Positions 33,135 to 42,038 are shown, counted from the stretch's first letter. The stretch is 64,000 bases of DNA from VRUE01 sp035712345 (GCA_035712345.1 DASTAY010000025.1:22140-86139), one strand, 5' to 3'. A program made the numbers and translations. The notes: generated by a model from the sequence alone, not told the origin.

Positions 33135-34433
33135 ATGAACGAGCGGAACTCGGACATCGTGGTGATGAAGTTCGGCGGCACCTCGGTCGCCGGCGCGGAG
33201 GAGATCAAGCGGGCCGCGCGGCGGATCGTCGCCGCGCGCGACGCGGGCAACCGCGTCGTGGCCGTGCTCTCGGCCCGCGGCAAGACGACCGACGAGCTGG
33301 TCGCCCAGGCGCTGGAGATCTCCGATCGCCCGGTCGCGCGGGAGATGGACATGCTGCTCTCCACCGGAGAGCGGATCTCCTGCGCGCTCTGCGCGATGGC
33401 GATCCACGACATGGGCCACGAGGCGATCTCGTTGACGGGCTCCCAGGCGGGGATCGTCACCGACTCCTTCCATACGAAAGCGAAGATCGTCGACGTGCGC
33501 GCCGAGCGCATCCGCGAGATGCTGGAGAAGGACCGGATCGTGCTCGTCGCCGGCTTCCAGGGCGTTTCGACCGACAGCCAGGACGTGACCACGCTGGGGC
33601 GGGGCGGCTCCGACACGACCGCGGTCGCGCTGGCGGCCGCGCTCGACGCCGGCGTCTGCGAGATCTACACCGACGTCGCCGGGATCTTCAGCGCCGACCC
33701 GCGGATCGTCCCCGACGCGCGCAAGCTCTCCTATGCCTCCTACGAGGAGATGCTCGAGATGTCGGCCTCCGGCGCCAGGGTGCTGCAGCTGCGCTCGGTC
33801 GAGTACGCGCGCAACAACGGGGTCCGCATCCACTGCCGCAGCAGCTTCGAAGACGGTCCCGGTACCCTCGTGGTCAGCGAAGCAGAGAGCGAGAAGGAGA
33901 CCGTGGAGCAGCCGTTCGTAACCGCAGTGACCCATTCCGACGGCGAGGCGCGGGTGACCCTGACCGGCGTCCGCGACGAACCCGGAGTCGCCGGGAGGAT
34001 CTTCACTGCCCTGGCCGATGCCGGGATCAACGTCGACGTGATCATCCAGAACGAGCCGGTTGGCGACGACGCGCTCGCCGACCTCTCCTTCACCGTCGAT
34101 CGCGCCGACCTGAGCGCCGCCACGGACACGATCTCCGCTCTCGACCTGAGCCAGGGGGTGCGGACCGAAGAGCGGATCGGCAAGGTCTCGATTGTCGGTG
34201 CCGGCATGCGCTCCCACCCCGGCGTCGCCGCCAAGGTCTTCGAGGTGCTCGGCGGCGAGGGGATCAACATCGAGATGATCTCCACCTCGCCGATCAAGAT
34301 CTCCTGCGTCATCTCCGCCGATCGCGTTCCCGACGCGGTGAAAGCCCTGCACACGGCCTTCGAGCTCGGGGCCGACGCGGTCAAGGCCGAGAACCCGATG
34401 GGGGATGCCCATCGGCCCACGGTCGGCAGCTGA
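33135..34433 (+). CDS. lysC: Aspartokinase
   Basis: 432 residues. First step of the aspartate pathway to Lys, Thr and Met. Kinase motifs KFGGTSVAG, STGERIS, TLGRGGSDTTAVALAAAL and EIYTDVAGIFSADPR are intact. Two ACT domains follow (ARVTLTGVRDEPGVAGRIF and KVSIVGAGMRSHPGVAAKVF), expected to bind Lys and/or Thr for feedback inhibition. TATCCT lies 13 bases before the ATG. It is followed by asd, with a palindromic repeat between the two genes. Confidence 0.96.
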   Translation: MNERNSDIVVMKFGGTSVAGAEEIKRAARRIVAARDAGNRVVAVLSARGKTTDELVAQALEISDRPVAREMDMLLSTGERISCALCAMAIHDMGHEAISLTGSQAGIVTDSFHTKAKIVDVRAERIREMLEKDRIVLVAGFQGVSTDSQDVTTLGRGGSDTTAVALAAALDAGVCEIYTDVAGIFSADPRIVPDARKLSYASYEEMLEMSASGARVLQLRSVEYARNNGVRIHCRSSFEDGPGTLVVSEAESEKETVEQPFVTAVTHSDGEARVTLTGVRDEPGVAGRIFTALADAGINVDVIIQNEPVGDDALADLSFTVDRADLSAATDTISALDLSQGVRTEERIGKVSIVGAGMRSHPGVAAKVFEVLGGEGINIEMISTSPIKISCVISADRVPDAVKALHTAFELGADAVKAENPMGDAHRPTVGS

Positions 34434-34440
34434 TGATCAG

Positions 34441-34522
34441 CCCCCGCCTCCTCTGCTCCCACGAATGCCTGGAGAATCAGATATGGACAGGCATTCGTTC
34501 CCGCGTCCGGGGGCGGCGGGGG
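34441..34522. repeat. Structured repeat family P3 (GAATCAGATATGGA loop), copy A
   Basis: Inner 10-bp stem CGAATGCCTG (34462-34471) with CAGGCATTCG (34488-34497), 16-base loop with core GAATCAGATATGGA, internal-loop strands TCCTCTGCTCCC and TCCCGCGTCCGGG, outer stem CCCCCGCC with GGCGGCGGGGG. Same architecture at 38692-38771 and 59309-59387. It lies between lysC and the conserved part of asd. Confidence 0.92.
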
Positions 34523-35547
34523 TATTGACCAGGACGTACAAAGTAGGAGTCTTGGGCGCGACCGGGTTGGTCGGGACGACGATTCTCGACCTTCTGGCGA
34601 GCCGGGAGTTCCCGGTCGGGGAGCTGACCGTCTTCGCTTCTGAGAGATCGGCCGGCAAGTCGATCGAGTGGGGTGAAGAGGAGCTCGAGATCCATGCGCT
34701 GAGCGAGGATTCGATCCAGGGGCTCGATCTCGTGCTTTCCTCGGCGGGCGGCGCGGTCAGCGCCGAGTGGACGCCGAAGCTGGTCGCGGCCGGCGCCGTG
34801 GTCGTCGACAACACCAGCTACTGGCGCATGCACGACGACGTGCCGCTGGTCGTCGCCGAGGTCAACCCCGACGACCTCACCGCCCATAAGGGAATCGTCG
34901 CCAACCCGAACTGCTCGACCATGCAGATGGTCGTCGCGCTGAAGCCGCTGCATGACGCCGCCGGAATCGAGCGCCTCGTGATCTCCACCTACCAGGCGGT
35001 ATCCGGCACCGGCAAGGCGGCGATCGACGAGCTGCGCGAGCAGTCGCGCGCGGCGCTCGACGGCGGCGACCCCGTCGCCTCCGTCTACCCGCACCAGATC
35101 GCCTTCAACGCCCTGCCGCAGGCCGGCAGCTTCGCCGATGGCGACGATCACACCGACGAGGAGCGCAAGCTGATCAACGAGACGCGCAAGATCCTCGGCG
35201 ACGCCGCGATCCGAGTCAGCGCGACCTGCGTGCGCGTGCCTGTCGTCACCGGTCATTCCGAGGCGGTCAACGTCGAGACGCGCGAGCCGCTCGACCCCGA
35301 GCGTGCCCGCGAGCTGCTCGCCGCGGCGCCCGGCGTCACCGTGCTCGACGATCCCGGCGCGGCCCGCTACCCGATGGCGACCGAGGCGGCCGGCCGCGAC
35401 GACGTCTTCGTCGGCCGCATCCGACGCGACCCGGGCAACGAGCGCGCCCTCGACCTCTGGGTCGTCTCCGACAACCTGCGCAAGGGGGCCGCCACCAACA
35501 CCGTCCAGATCGCCGAGCTGCTGGTCGAGCGCAACCTCATAGGCTGA
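34483..35547 (+). CDS. asd: Aspartate-semialdehyde dehydrogenase
   Basis: 354 residues from ATG 34483. NADPH site YKVGVLGATGLVGTTILDLLASREFP, active-site Cys in VANPNCSTMQM, then YQAVSGTGKAAIDEL and RVPVVTGHSEAVNVE. It reduces aspartyl phosphate made by LysC. The start is uncertain: the first conserved residues begin right after a TTG at 34525, and everything upstream, including the ATG used here, belongs to repeat P3 copy A (GESDMDRHSFPRPGAAG). The repeat may therefore have replaced or moved the native start. Confidence 0.93.
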   Translation: MDRHSFPRPGAAGVLTRTYKVGVLGATGLVGTTILDLLASREFPVGELTVFASERSAGKSIEWGEEELEIHALSEDSIQGLDLVLSSAGGAVSAEWTPKLVAAGAVVVDNTSYWRMHDDVPLVVAEVNPDDLTAHKGIVANPNCSTMQMVVALKPLHDAAGIERLVISTYQAVSGTGKAAIDELREQSRAALDGGDPVASVYPHQIAFNALPQAGSFADGDDHTDEERKLINETRKILGDAAIRVSATCVRVPVVTGHSEAVNVETREPLDPERARELLAAAPGVTVLDDPGAARYPMATEAAGRDDVFVGRIRRDPGNERALDLWVVSDNLRKGAATNTVQIAELLVERNLIG

Positions 35548-35552
35548 AGCCG

Positions 35553-36806
35553 ATGGACATCGGCTTCGGCGAGGCGGTGCTGCTGTTCGGTGGGCTGCTC
35601 GCGCTCGTCGCGGCGCTCTCGGGGGTGATCCGCGGGACGGCGCTCTCCGCCTCGGTGCTCTCGGTCGCGCTCGGAATCGCGCTCGCGGCGGCCGGCGTGG
35701 TCAACGTCGACGCAAACGACCAATCGATCGTCGAGCTGATCGAGGTGGCGCTGATCCTCACCCTCTTCTCCGACGGCATGTTCGTCGAGCGCGAGCTGCT
35801 GCGCCGCCACTGGAGCCCGGTCGCGCGAGCGCTGACGATCGCGATGCCGATCACGATGGCGCTGCTGGCGCTGGCGGCGAAGGCGCTCTTCCCGAGCCTC
35901 GGCTGGGCGGAGGCGTTCCTCCTGGCGGCGGTGCTCTCGCCGACCGACCCCGTCGTCACCTCCGCCGTCGTCACCTCGCGACTGGTGCCGTCCGCCGTGC
36001 GTCACACGCTCAACCTCGAGTCCGGCCTCAACGACGGCCTGGCGCTGCCCTTCGTCCTCTTCTTCCTCGTCCTCGCCACGCCCGGCGGCGATCCGGGCGG
36101 CGAAGCGGCGAAGCTGGCCGGCGAGGCGCTGGCCGGCGGCGCGATCGGCTTCGCGCTGGGGACTTTTGGCGGGCGCCTGCACCATCACCTCCCGGGCGGC
36201 GGCCTGACGGCCCGCTACGAGGGGATCTACTCGGTCGGCTTCGCCCTCGTCGCCTTCGGGCTTTCCGAAGTGACGATCGGCAACGGCCTGATCGCGGCGT
36301 TCGTCTGCGGCATCGCGCTCGGCGCCAGCGAGCGCGAAGTTCCCGAGAGCTTCGTCGAGTTCGCCGAGAACGCCAGCACGATCTTCCAGGTGCTGACCTT
36401 CTTCGTGTTCGGCGCGCTGATCGTCGCCACGGGCTTCGACCACAGCGTCCCACCCCTCGTCGTCTTCGTCGCTTTTGCCCTGTTGATCGCCCGGCCGGTC
36501 GCCGTCCTGCTCTCCTTCATCCGCACCGGGATCCCCCGTCCGGAGAAGGCCTTCATGGCCTGGTTCGGCCCCAAGGGGGTCGCCTCGATGCTCTTCGCCC
36601 TGTTCGTGCTGAAATCGAACGTCAACCACGGCGAGCTGATCTTCGACGTGGCCGCGATCACGATCATCGCCTCGATAATCGCCCACGGCCTGACCGACAC
36701 GGTCGGCGCCCAATGGCTGGCCAGGCGCGTCGGTCTCGATAAGCAAGCTGAACCAGGCCACGTCGGTTCCCGGCCTGGACTAGGGGCGCGATCCCGGCAG
36801 GGGTGA
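35553..36806 (+). CDS. Sodium/proton antiporter, CPA1/NhaP family
   Basis: 417 residues with about 12 helices. Ion-site motifs LSPTDPVVTSAVVTS and LNLESGLNDGLALP are characteristic of CPA1 exchangers. It has no cytoplasmic regulatory domain of note. The start ATG lies five bases after asd and may be part of that transcript. The last six codons and the TGA stop come from repeat P2 copy 1, so the tail ARSRQG is repeat-derived. Confidence 0.9.
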   Translation: MDIGFGEAVLLFGGLLALVAALSGVIRGTALSASVLSVALGIALAAAGVVNVDANDQSIVELIEVALILTLFSDGMFVERELLRRHWSPVARALTIAMPITMALLALAAKALFPSLGWAEAFLLAAVLSPTDPVVTSAVVTSRLVPSAVRHTLNLESGLNDGLALPFVLFFLVLATPGGDPGGEAAKLAGEALAGGAIGFALGTFGGRLHHHLPGGGLTARYEGIYSVGFALVAFGLSEVTIGNGLIAAFVCGIALGASEREVPESFVEFAENASTIFQVLTFFVFGALIVATGFDHSVPPLVVFVAFALLIARPVAVLLSFIRTGIPRPEKAFMAWFGPKGVASMLFALFVLKSNVNHGELIFDVAAITIIASIIAHGLTDTVGAQWLARRVGLDKQAEPGHVGSRPGLGARSRQG

Positions 36807-36899
36807 AGCGTCTTGTACTTTTTCGTCGAACGCGCACGGGCGCCAGCGGCACTCCGATCCTTCGAAAAAGTTAAGCGAAACCCCTGCCGGGATCGCGCC
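36785..36899. repeat. Palindromic repeat family P2, copy 1
   Basis: 115 bp between convergent genes. Arms GGCGCGATCCCGGCAGGGGT and its complement; inner blocks CGTCTTGTACTTTTTC and GAAAAAGTTAAGCG. Same plan at 48253-48367 and 61936-62048. It supplies the stop codon of the antiporter gene. Confidence 0.9.
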
Positions 36900-36909
36900 G
36901 CTCTCGCTC

Positions 36910-37806
36910 TCAGGCGGGAACCGACGCCAGCCGCTCCTCGACCCACCCGGTCGAGGCGATGTGCTTGCTCATGCCGAGCTGCTTGGGTTCGGCGCCGAGC
37001 GCGAGGCCGACCAGCTGAGGCAGGTGCAGGACGGCGAGGCCGAGGTCGCGATTGACGATCTTGGCCGCGTCCGGCTGCTGCATGTCGAGGTTGAGGTGGC
37101 AGAGCGGGCAGGGGGTGACCAGGCAGTCGGCGCCGGCGTCGATCGCGTCGCCGACGTGGGTGCCCGCCTGGCGCAGGGAGGTCTCGCGGTTCATCGTGAT
37201 CACCGGGAAGCCGCAGCACTTGCGGGCGCCGTCGTACTCGACGACCTCGCCGCCCAGCGCCTCGATCACCTTCTCCAGGTAGAGGTCGCGCTCGGGGAAC
37301 TCGTCATAGCCGAGCCGCTCCTTGGGGCGGACGACGTAGCAGCCGTAGAAGGGGCCGACGCGCAGGCCGGAGAGCGACCGCACGACCTTCGCGGCGAGCT
37401 GGTCGAGCCCGTAGTCCTCGACCAGCAGCCAGAGGAAGTTCTTGTTGGTGAAGCCGTCCTTGCCTTTGACGTACTCGAGCCCCTGGCCGGAGAGCGCCTC
37501 GTTGATGTGGGCGCGGTAGGTCGAGTCGGCGTCGAGCCGCTGCTGGCACTCCGACTGGGCGCCCTGGCAGGTCGAGCAGATGTTCATCATCGCCAGGCCG
37601 GTCTGCTGGGCGAGGGCGAAGGTGCGGGCGTTGAGCGTGTCGGCGAGCTCCTGGTTGTGCTCGGCGATGACGCCGGCGCCGCAGCAGTTGGCGCGGTCGA
37701 GTTCGACCAGCTCGATCCCGAGCTTCTCGGCGGTGAAGGCCATCGAGCCGTGCAGCTCCGAGGTGAAGCCGCGCGAGACGCAGCCGGGCCAGTAGGCGAG
37801 CTTCAT
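36910..37806 (-). CDS. sdhE: CCG-domain (HdrB-like) subunit of succinate dehydrogenase/fumarate reductase
   Basis: 298 residues. Two cysteine-rich CCG motifs (ANCCGAGVIAEHN and RKCCGFPVITMN), plus CSTCQG and CPLCH, which hold Fe-S centres in HdrB-type proteins. It replaces the cytochrome b anchor subunits in SdhABE-type complexes, probably linking to quinone at the membrane face. The ATG overlaps the sdhB stop (ATGA). Third gene of sdhA-sdhB-sdhE. The name SdhE follows that usage and is not the flavinylation factor. Confidence 0.85.
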   Translation of the reverse strand: MKLAYWPGCVSRGFTSELHGSMAFTAEKLGIELVELDRANCCGAGVIAEHNQELADTLNARTFALAQQTGLAMMNICSTCQGAQSECQQRLDADSTYRAHINEALSGQGLEYVKGKDGFTNKNFLWLLVEDYGLDQLAAKVVRSLSGLRVGPFYGCYVVRPKERLGYDEFPERDLYLEKVIEALGGEVVEYDGARKCCGFPVITMNRETSLRQAGTHVGDAIDAGADCLVTPCPLCHLNLDMQQPDAAKIVNRDLGLAVLHLPQLVGLALGAEPKQLGMSKHIASTGWVEERLASVPA

Positions 37807-39044
37807 ACCTTCTCCTCCGCTTCGGTCTCGTCGGGCTCGGGCTCGACGTCCTCCTCGCCCGAGATGTAGATGTTGAATTCCTCGCGGTGCTCCTTGGCGT
37901 GCTTGTAGATCGCCTTGACCTCCTCCTGGGCGCCGCCGGGCAGCTTCGGGTGAATTCCGGGGACCAGTTTCGCGAGCGAGCGGGCCTTGCCGCTCCTGAT
38001 CGCGCGCAGCACGGTGGGCAGCGACTTGCCGAGGCCTTCGATCGCTCCCCTGGTGGGTTTCAGCTTGCCTTTGACGCCGGGCGCGTAGGACTCCTGCTGG
38101 AGCAGCGCCTCGTCCAGGGTGCCCTTCTTCTCGATGATCTTGACGAAGGCGGTCTCGTGGTTGTGGCCGTTGTGGGGATCGTCGATTCCCGCTTCGCCGG
38201 CTTTGCGGCGCAGGCGCATGATCTGGTCCATCGGCGCGACCCCCTTGGGGCAGGCGTCGATGCAGCTGAAGCAGTGGGTGCAGTCGTAGATCCCGTGGGG
38301 ATCGTCGGCCAGGTCGTGGAGGCGCTCGACGGTCTCGGCGTCGCGTGGATCGCCGACGAAGCGGTACGCCTTGGCCAGCGCGGCCGGGCCGATGAAGTCG
38401 GGGTCGGCCTCCATCGAGAGGCAGGACGAGACGCAGGCGCCGCACTGGATGCAGGCCATCGACTGGGTGATGTCGATCATCGACTCCGGCTCGACCACGT
38501 ACTCGCGCTCGGGCGCCTCGCCGTGGGGGAGGAGCCAGGGGGTGACGCGGCGGACCTTGGTCCAGTGCGTCGACTCCATGTCGGTGATCAGGTCCTTGAT
38601 CACGGGCATGTTCCCCATCGGCTCGATCACGATCGGGTTGTCTCTTCCGTTGCCGGCTGGCTTGTACTCCTCATCGGCGCCAAGTGGCGGAGGCGCCGCC
38701 CCCGGACGCGGGAGCGAGGACGGGTCCATATCTGATTCCCCCGACCTCGCGGGAGCAGAGGAGGCGGCGCCCGAAATCTGCCGGTTGGCCTGCTCGTGCG
38801 CCTCGCCGATCTGCGTCTTGCAGCCGAGCGTCGAGGAGCCGTTGATCTTCATCCCGCAGGAGCCGCAGATCGCCGCCCGGCAGGAGCAGCGGACCGAGAG
38901 CGAGCCGTCGTCGCGGTCTTTGGCCTGCAGCAGGCCGTCGAGCACCGAGAGCGTGGGGTCGAGGTCGACGTCGAACTGCTCCCAGTAGGGGCCCTCGCCG
39001 CTCTCGGGCTGGTAGCGGCGGACTTTCAGGGTGTAGGTGGCCAT
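37803..39044 (-). CDS. sdhB: Succinate dehydrogenase/fumarate reductase iron-sulfur subunit, with an in-frame repeat insert
   Basis: 413 residues. The N-terminal 2Fe-2S domain has cysteines 55, 60, 63 and 75 (CRAAICGSCGMKING). The C-terminal domain has CIQCGACVSSCLS and CTHCFSCIDACPKG for 4Fe-4S and 3Fe-4S centres. Residues about 88-125 between the domains (GAASSAPARSGESDMDPSS and LPRPGAAPPPLG) are encoded by repeat P3 copy B, inserted between GEAHEQA and NPIVIEPMGNMPVIKD, which are adjacent in normal SdhB. A long acidic C-terminal extension is also present. Confidence 0.93.
   Translation of the reverse strand: MATYTLKVRRYQPESGEGPYWEQFDVDLDPTLSVLDGLLQAKDRDDGSLSVRCSCRAAICGSCGMKINGSSTLGCKTQIGEAHEQANRQISGAASSAPARSGESDMDPSSLPRPGAAPPPLGADEEYKPAGNGRDNPIVIEPMGNMPVIKDLITDMESTHWTKVRRVTPWLLPHGEAPEREYVVEPESMIDITQSMACIQCGACVSSCLSMEADPDFIGPAALAKAYRFVGDPRDAETVERLHDLADDPHGIYDCTHCFSCIDACPKGVAPMDQIMRLRRKAGEAGIDDPHNGHNHETAFVKIIEKKGTLDEALLQQESYAPGVKGKLKPTRGAIEGLGKSLPTVLRAIRSGKARSLAKLVPGIHPKLPGGAQEEVKAIYKHAKEHREEFNIYISGEEDVEPEPDETEAEEKV
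38692..38771. repeat. Structured repeat family P3, copy B, in frame inside sdhB
   Basis: Outer 9-bp stem GGCGCCGCC/GGCGGCGCC, inner stem CGAGGACGGG (38715-38724) with CCCGACCTCG (38740-38749), one mismatch, apical loop on the minus strand with core GAATCAGATATGGA. Internal-loop strands are the same as copy A. On the coding strand it reads GESDMD in the same frame as copy A. Confidence 0.93.
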
Positions 39045-39048
39045 GGGC

Positions 39049-40737
39049 TCAGTACTTCCTCTCTTCGGGTTCCCACTGGGTGATCGTCACCTCTGAGTAT
39101 GAGAGCTCGGGCCCGTCGTCGCCCAACTGCAGGTCGATGTGCTTGAGCCACTCCTCGTCGTTGCGCTCGGGGAAGTCGGTCCTGTACTGGGCGCCGCGGC
39201 TCTCCTTGCGCTCCAGCGCGGCGATGCAGGTGCACTCGGCGTTGTCGAGCATGTAGCCGAGCTCGATCGCGCCCAGCATGTCCTGGTTGAAGATCGCGCC
39301 CTTGTCGTCGATGTAGGCGGACTTGGCCTCCTCCTTGAGCCGGCGGACAGTCTCCAGCGCTTCCTGGATCCCGGCCTCGTCGCGGAACACGGCGACCTTG
39401 GCGTCCATCGTCTGGCCCAGCTCCTGCTTGATCTCCGAGACGCGCCGCCCGGAGCCCTTCTCGCGCGCGGCGATCGACTCGATCGCGCTCCGCTCGCCCT
39501 CGAGCACCTCTTGGCTCGGGCGCGAGCCCTCGATCCGCTTGGCGCGGGCGGCGGCGTCGACGCCGGAGCGGCGGCCGAAGATCAGCGTGTCGAGCAGCGA
39601 ATTGGCCCCGAGCCGGTTGCCGCCGTGGACCGAGACGCAGGCGGTCTCGCCGGCGGCGTAGAGGCCGGGGATGTCGGTGCGCCCGTCGACGTCGGTCTTG
39701 ACGCCGCCCATCGTGTAGTGGTTGCCGGGCTTGATGTGGATCGGTTCGCGGGTGATGTCGACGCCGGCGAAGTCCTTGCCGACGAGGACGATCTCGCGCA
39801 GCGCCTCGTGGATCCGCTTCTTCGGCACCACGGTGATGTCGAGCGCGACCGTGCCGTCCGGGAAGCCGCGGCCCTCTTCGATCTCCGTCTGCTCGGCGCG
39901 CGAGACGACGTCGCGCGAGGCCAGCTCCATCTTGTTCGGCGCGTAGCGCTCCATGAAGCGCTCGCCCTTGGCGTTGAGCAGGTGGGCGCCCTCGCCGCGG
40001 GCGCCCTCGGTGATCAGGAACCCCTTGCCCGCCAGGGTCGTCGGGTGGTACTGGATCATCTCCATGTCCATCAGCTTGGCGCCGACGCGGTAGGCCATCG
40101 CGATCCCGTCGCCGGTGCAGATCAGCGCATTGGTGGTCGGCTTCCAGACCTGGCCGTTGCCGCCGCAGGCGAGGATCACGGCCTTGGCGGTGAAGAGCTG
40201 CATCTGGCCGTCGGCGATGTTGCGGGTGACGACGCCGCAGCACTCGCCCTGCTCGTCCATCGCCAGCGCGGTGCAGAACCACTCCTCGTAGCGGGCGACC
40301 TGGTCGGAGTGCTTCATCAGCTGCTCGTAGAGCACGTGCATGATCGCCTGGCCGGTGATGTCGGCGACGTAGTAGGTGCGGGCGGCGGAGGCGCCGCCGA
40401 AGGCGCGGGTGCCGAGCTTGCCCTCCTCGTTGCGGTGGAAGGTGACGCCGAGGTGCTCTAGGTGGAGGATCTCCTCCGGCGCCTCTTCGCACATGATCGA
40501 GATCGCGTCCTGGTCGCCCAGGTAATCGGAGCCCTTGACCGTGTCGTAGGCGTGCGACTCCCAGGAGTCCTCGGGGTTGAGCGCCGCGTTGATGCCGCCC
40601 TGGGCGGCGTTGGAGTGCGAGCGGACGGGGTGGACCTTGCTCAGGATCCCGACCGAGACACCCTGCTCTGCGGCTGCCAGGGCGGCCCGCTGTCCGGCCA
40701 GCCCGGCCCCGATCACGAGTACGTCATGCGTGGGCAC
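39049..40737 (-). CDS. sdhA: Succinate dehydrogenase/fumarate reductase flavoprotein subunit
   Basis: 562 residues from GTG. FAD-binding VLVIGAGLAGQRAALAAAEQG, the His for covalent FAD in VHPVRSHSNAAQGGINAAL, active-site region HPTTLAGKGFLITEGARGEGA, and HIKPGNHYTMGGVKTD. Succinate/fumarate interconversion in the TCA cycle. A TATAGG box lies nine bases before the GTG with no Shine-Dalgarno. A much longer frame upstream is antisense to the peptidase and is ignored. The stop lies four bases before the sdhB start. Confidence 0.96.
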   Translation of the reverse strand: MPTHDVLVIGAGLAGQRAALAAAEQGVSVGILSKVHPVRSHSNAAQGGINAALNPEDSWESHAYDTVKGSDYLGDQDAISIMCEEAPEEILHLEHLGVTFHRNEEGKLGTRAFGGASAARTYYVADITGQAIMHVLYEQLMKHSDQVARYEEWFCTALAMDEQGECCGVVTRNIADGQMQLFTAKAVILACGGNGQVWKPTTNALICTGDGIAMAYRVGAKLMDMEMIQYHPTTLAGKGFLITEGARGEGAHLLNAKGERFMERYAPNKMELASRDVVSRAEQTEIEEGRGFPDGTVALDITVVPKKRIHEALREIVLVGKDFAGVDITREPIHIKPGNHYTMGGVKTDVDGRTDIPGLYAAGETACVSVHGGNRLGANSLLDTLIFGRRSGVDAAARAKRIEGSRPSQEVLEGERSAIESIAAREKGSGRRVSEIKQELGQTMDAKVAVFRDEAGIQEALETVRRLKEEAKSAYIDDKGAIFNQDMLGAIELGYMLDNAECTCIAALERKESRGAQYRTDFPERNDEEWLKHIDLQLGDDGPELSYSEVTITQWEPEERKY

Positions 40738-40799
40738 GGCGGCGATCCTATAGATGCGAAATCCGAGGCCGCAGTCGGGATTGAATGATGATTCCCGGA

Positions 40800-40860
40800 G
40801 GCCAGGGGGAGGCCTGTTCGGAGCAACAGCGGGGAGGCTCCGCCAGCCCTCCCCCTGGCC
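40800..40860. repeat. Inverted repeat between peptidase stop and sdhA promoter
   Basis: 13-bp perfect arms GGCCAGGGGGAGG (40800-40812) and CCTCCCCCTGGCC (40848-40860) with a 35-base loop that itself pairs (CTGTT/AACAG). It lies just after the peptidase stop and may end that transcript. No second copy in the window. Confidence 0.75.
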
Positions 40861-40862
40861 CC

Positions 40863-42038
40863 CTAGAGCCAGCGTTCGTCGAGACGGCGGATCGTCGCCT
40901 CGCTGAGCTCGATGCCGTCGGCGACGGTGTCGAAGTCGACGTTCTCGGCGAGGTCGTGCCACCAGTGGTAGTTGGCGGGCTGCTTGAGGTCGGTGCAGCT
41001 GGCGATCACCGCCGTCTCGTAGCCGGCCGCGGCGGACTCGAGGCCGTCGGTGCCGCTGCGCGTGCGCAGGTTGGGATAGAGAGGGATGCCGAGCTGCTCG
41101 GCGAGCCCGTCCATCAGCGCGAGCGAGCGCTGCGGGTACTCGCGCATCTTCAGGAAGCCCTCGCCGCGCAGGACGAGCAGGTGGGAAGAGCCGGTCGACT
41201 CGAGGCAGACGAAGAAGGTGCTCTCGCGGGGCAGGCTTGGGAAGTGGCGCTCGCCGAAGGCCTTCATACCCTCGCTGAAGGACTCCTCCGAGCCGACCGA
41301 GAGCAGGATCACCCGCAGGCGCCCCGGCGGCCGCTCGATCAGGCTCTCGGCGAGGGCGAGCAGCGATACGACGGCGCTGCCGTTGTCGTTGGCGCCGGGG
41401 ACCACGTCGCGCAGGCCGATCTCCGCCATCGCCGCGGCCGATCCGAGGCCGAGCAGGACGCCGAGCCTGGTCAGCCGGCGGCGGCCGGTGAGCGCGCCGA
41501 GCGCAGCCAGCGCCGGGCCGCCGATCACCGGCGCCATCAACGGCGGGCTGGTGTCGGTGCGCTCGACGAGCCCCAGCCGGTCGGCGATATGGGGGATCTG
41601 GGGATGGAAGACGAGACCGGAATGGGCGGCGTCGTGGTGGGCGATGACGACGACCGTGCGCTCGGCGTCGGCCGGGCCCAGCTCGCAGAGGACGTTGTAG
41701 GTGGTGCGGCGGGGGAGCAGGCGGCGCATGAGGCGCTTTCCGGGCGGAAAGTCCGAGGCCATGCCGGCGGTTGCCGCGCCGGCCACGGCGGCGCCGAGCA
41801 GGCGTCGACCGCGCAGCGCCGCGATGCCTCCCAGGGCGCCGAGCGCCGCGCCGATCCCGAGCGGCCACCAATAGGTCCCATGCGCAGGCTCGGCCTCGAT
41901 CCGCGCCTCGGCCCCGAGCTCCGCAAACCGCCCGACCAGCCACTCGGCGGCCCGCCGCTCCCCCTCGGAAGCCGAAGGCCTCTCGATCCGCTCCAGCTCC
42001 TCCAGCCAGCTCCGAAGCTTTGCCTTGTCGGCGACCAT
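40863..42038 (-). CDS. M28-family metallopeptidase with a membrane segment
   Basis: 391 residues. Peptidase M28 metal-site motifs: VVVIAHHDAAHSGL, VVPGANDNGSAVVSLLALAE, and LLSVGSEESFSEGM with the catalytic Glu. Around residues 55-95 two hydrophobic segments (YWWPLGIGAALGALGGIAAL and LLGAAVAGAATAGMA) interrupt the N-terminal part, so it may be membrane-anchored. Probably an aminopeptidase; substrate unknown. Start ATG (MVADKAKLRSW) is divergent from the site-2 protease gene, 34 bases away. Confidence 0.85.
   Translation of the reverse strand: MVADKAKLRSWLEELERIERPSASEGERRAAEWLVGRFAELGAEARIEAEPAHGTYWWPLGIGAALGALGGIAALRGRRLLGAAVAGAATAGMASDFPPGKRLMRRLLPRRTTYNVLCELGPADAERTVVVIAHHDAAHSGLVFHPQIPHIADRLGLVERTDTSPPLMAPVIGGPALAALGALTGRRRLTRLGVLLGLGSAAAMAEIGLRDVVPGANDNGSAVVSLLALAESLIERPPGRLRVILLSVGSEESFSEGMKAFGERHFPSLPRESTFFVCLESTGSSHLLVLRGEGFLKMREYPQRSLALMDGLAEQLGIPLYPNLRTRSGTDGLESAAAGYETAVIASCTDLKQPANYHWWHDLAENVDFDTVADGIELSEATIRRLDERWL

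Noticed and set aside
36785..36899. P2 elements as tRNA-like or known riboswitch RNAs
   Set aside because: They have no cloverleaf or recognisable ligand core, sit at gene 3' ends, and the middle is not conserved.
39049..41943. A 964-codon reading frame extending far upstream of sdhA
   Set aside because: The extra part is antisense to the M28 peptidase, Arg/Pro-rich and without family motifs. sdhA begins at GTG 40737, where the FAD-binding motif starts.
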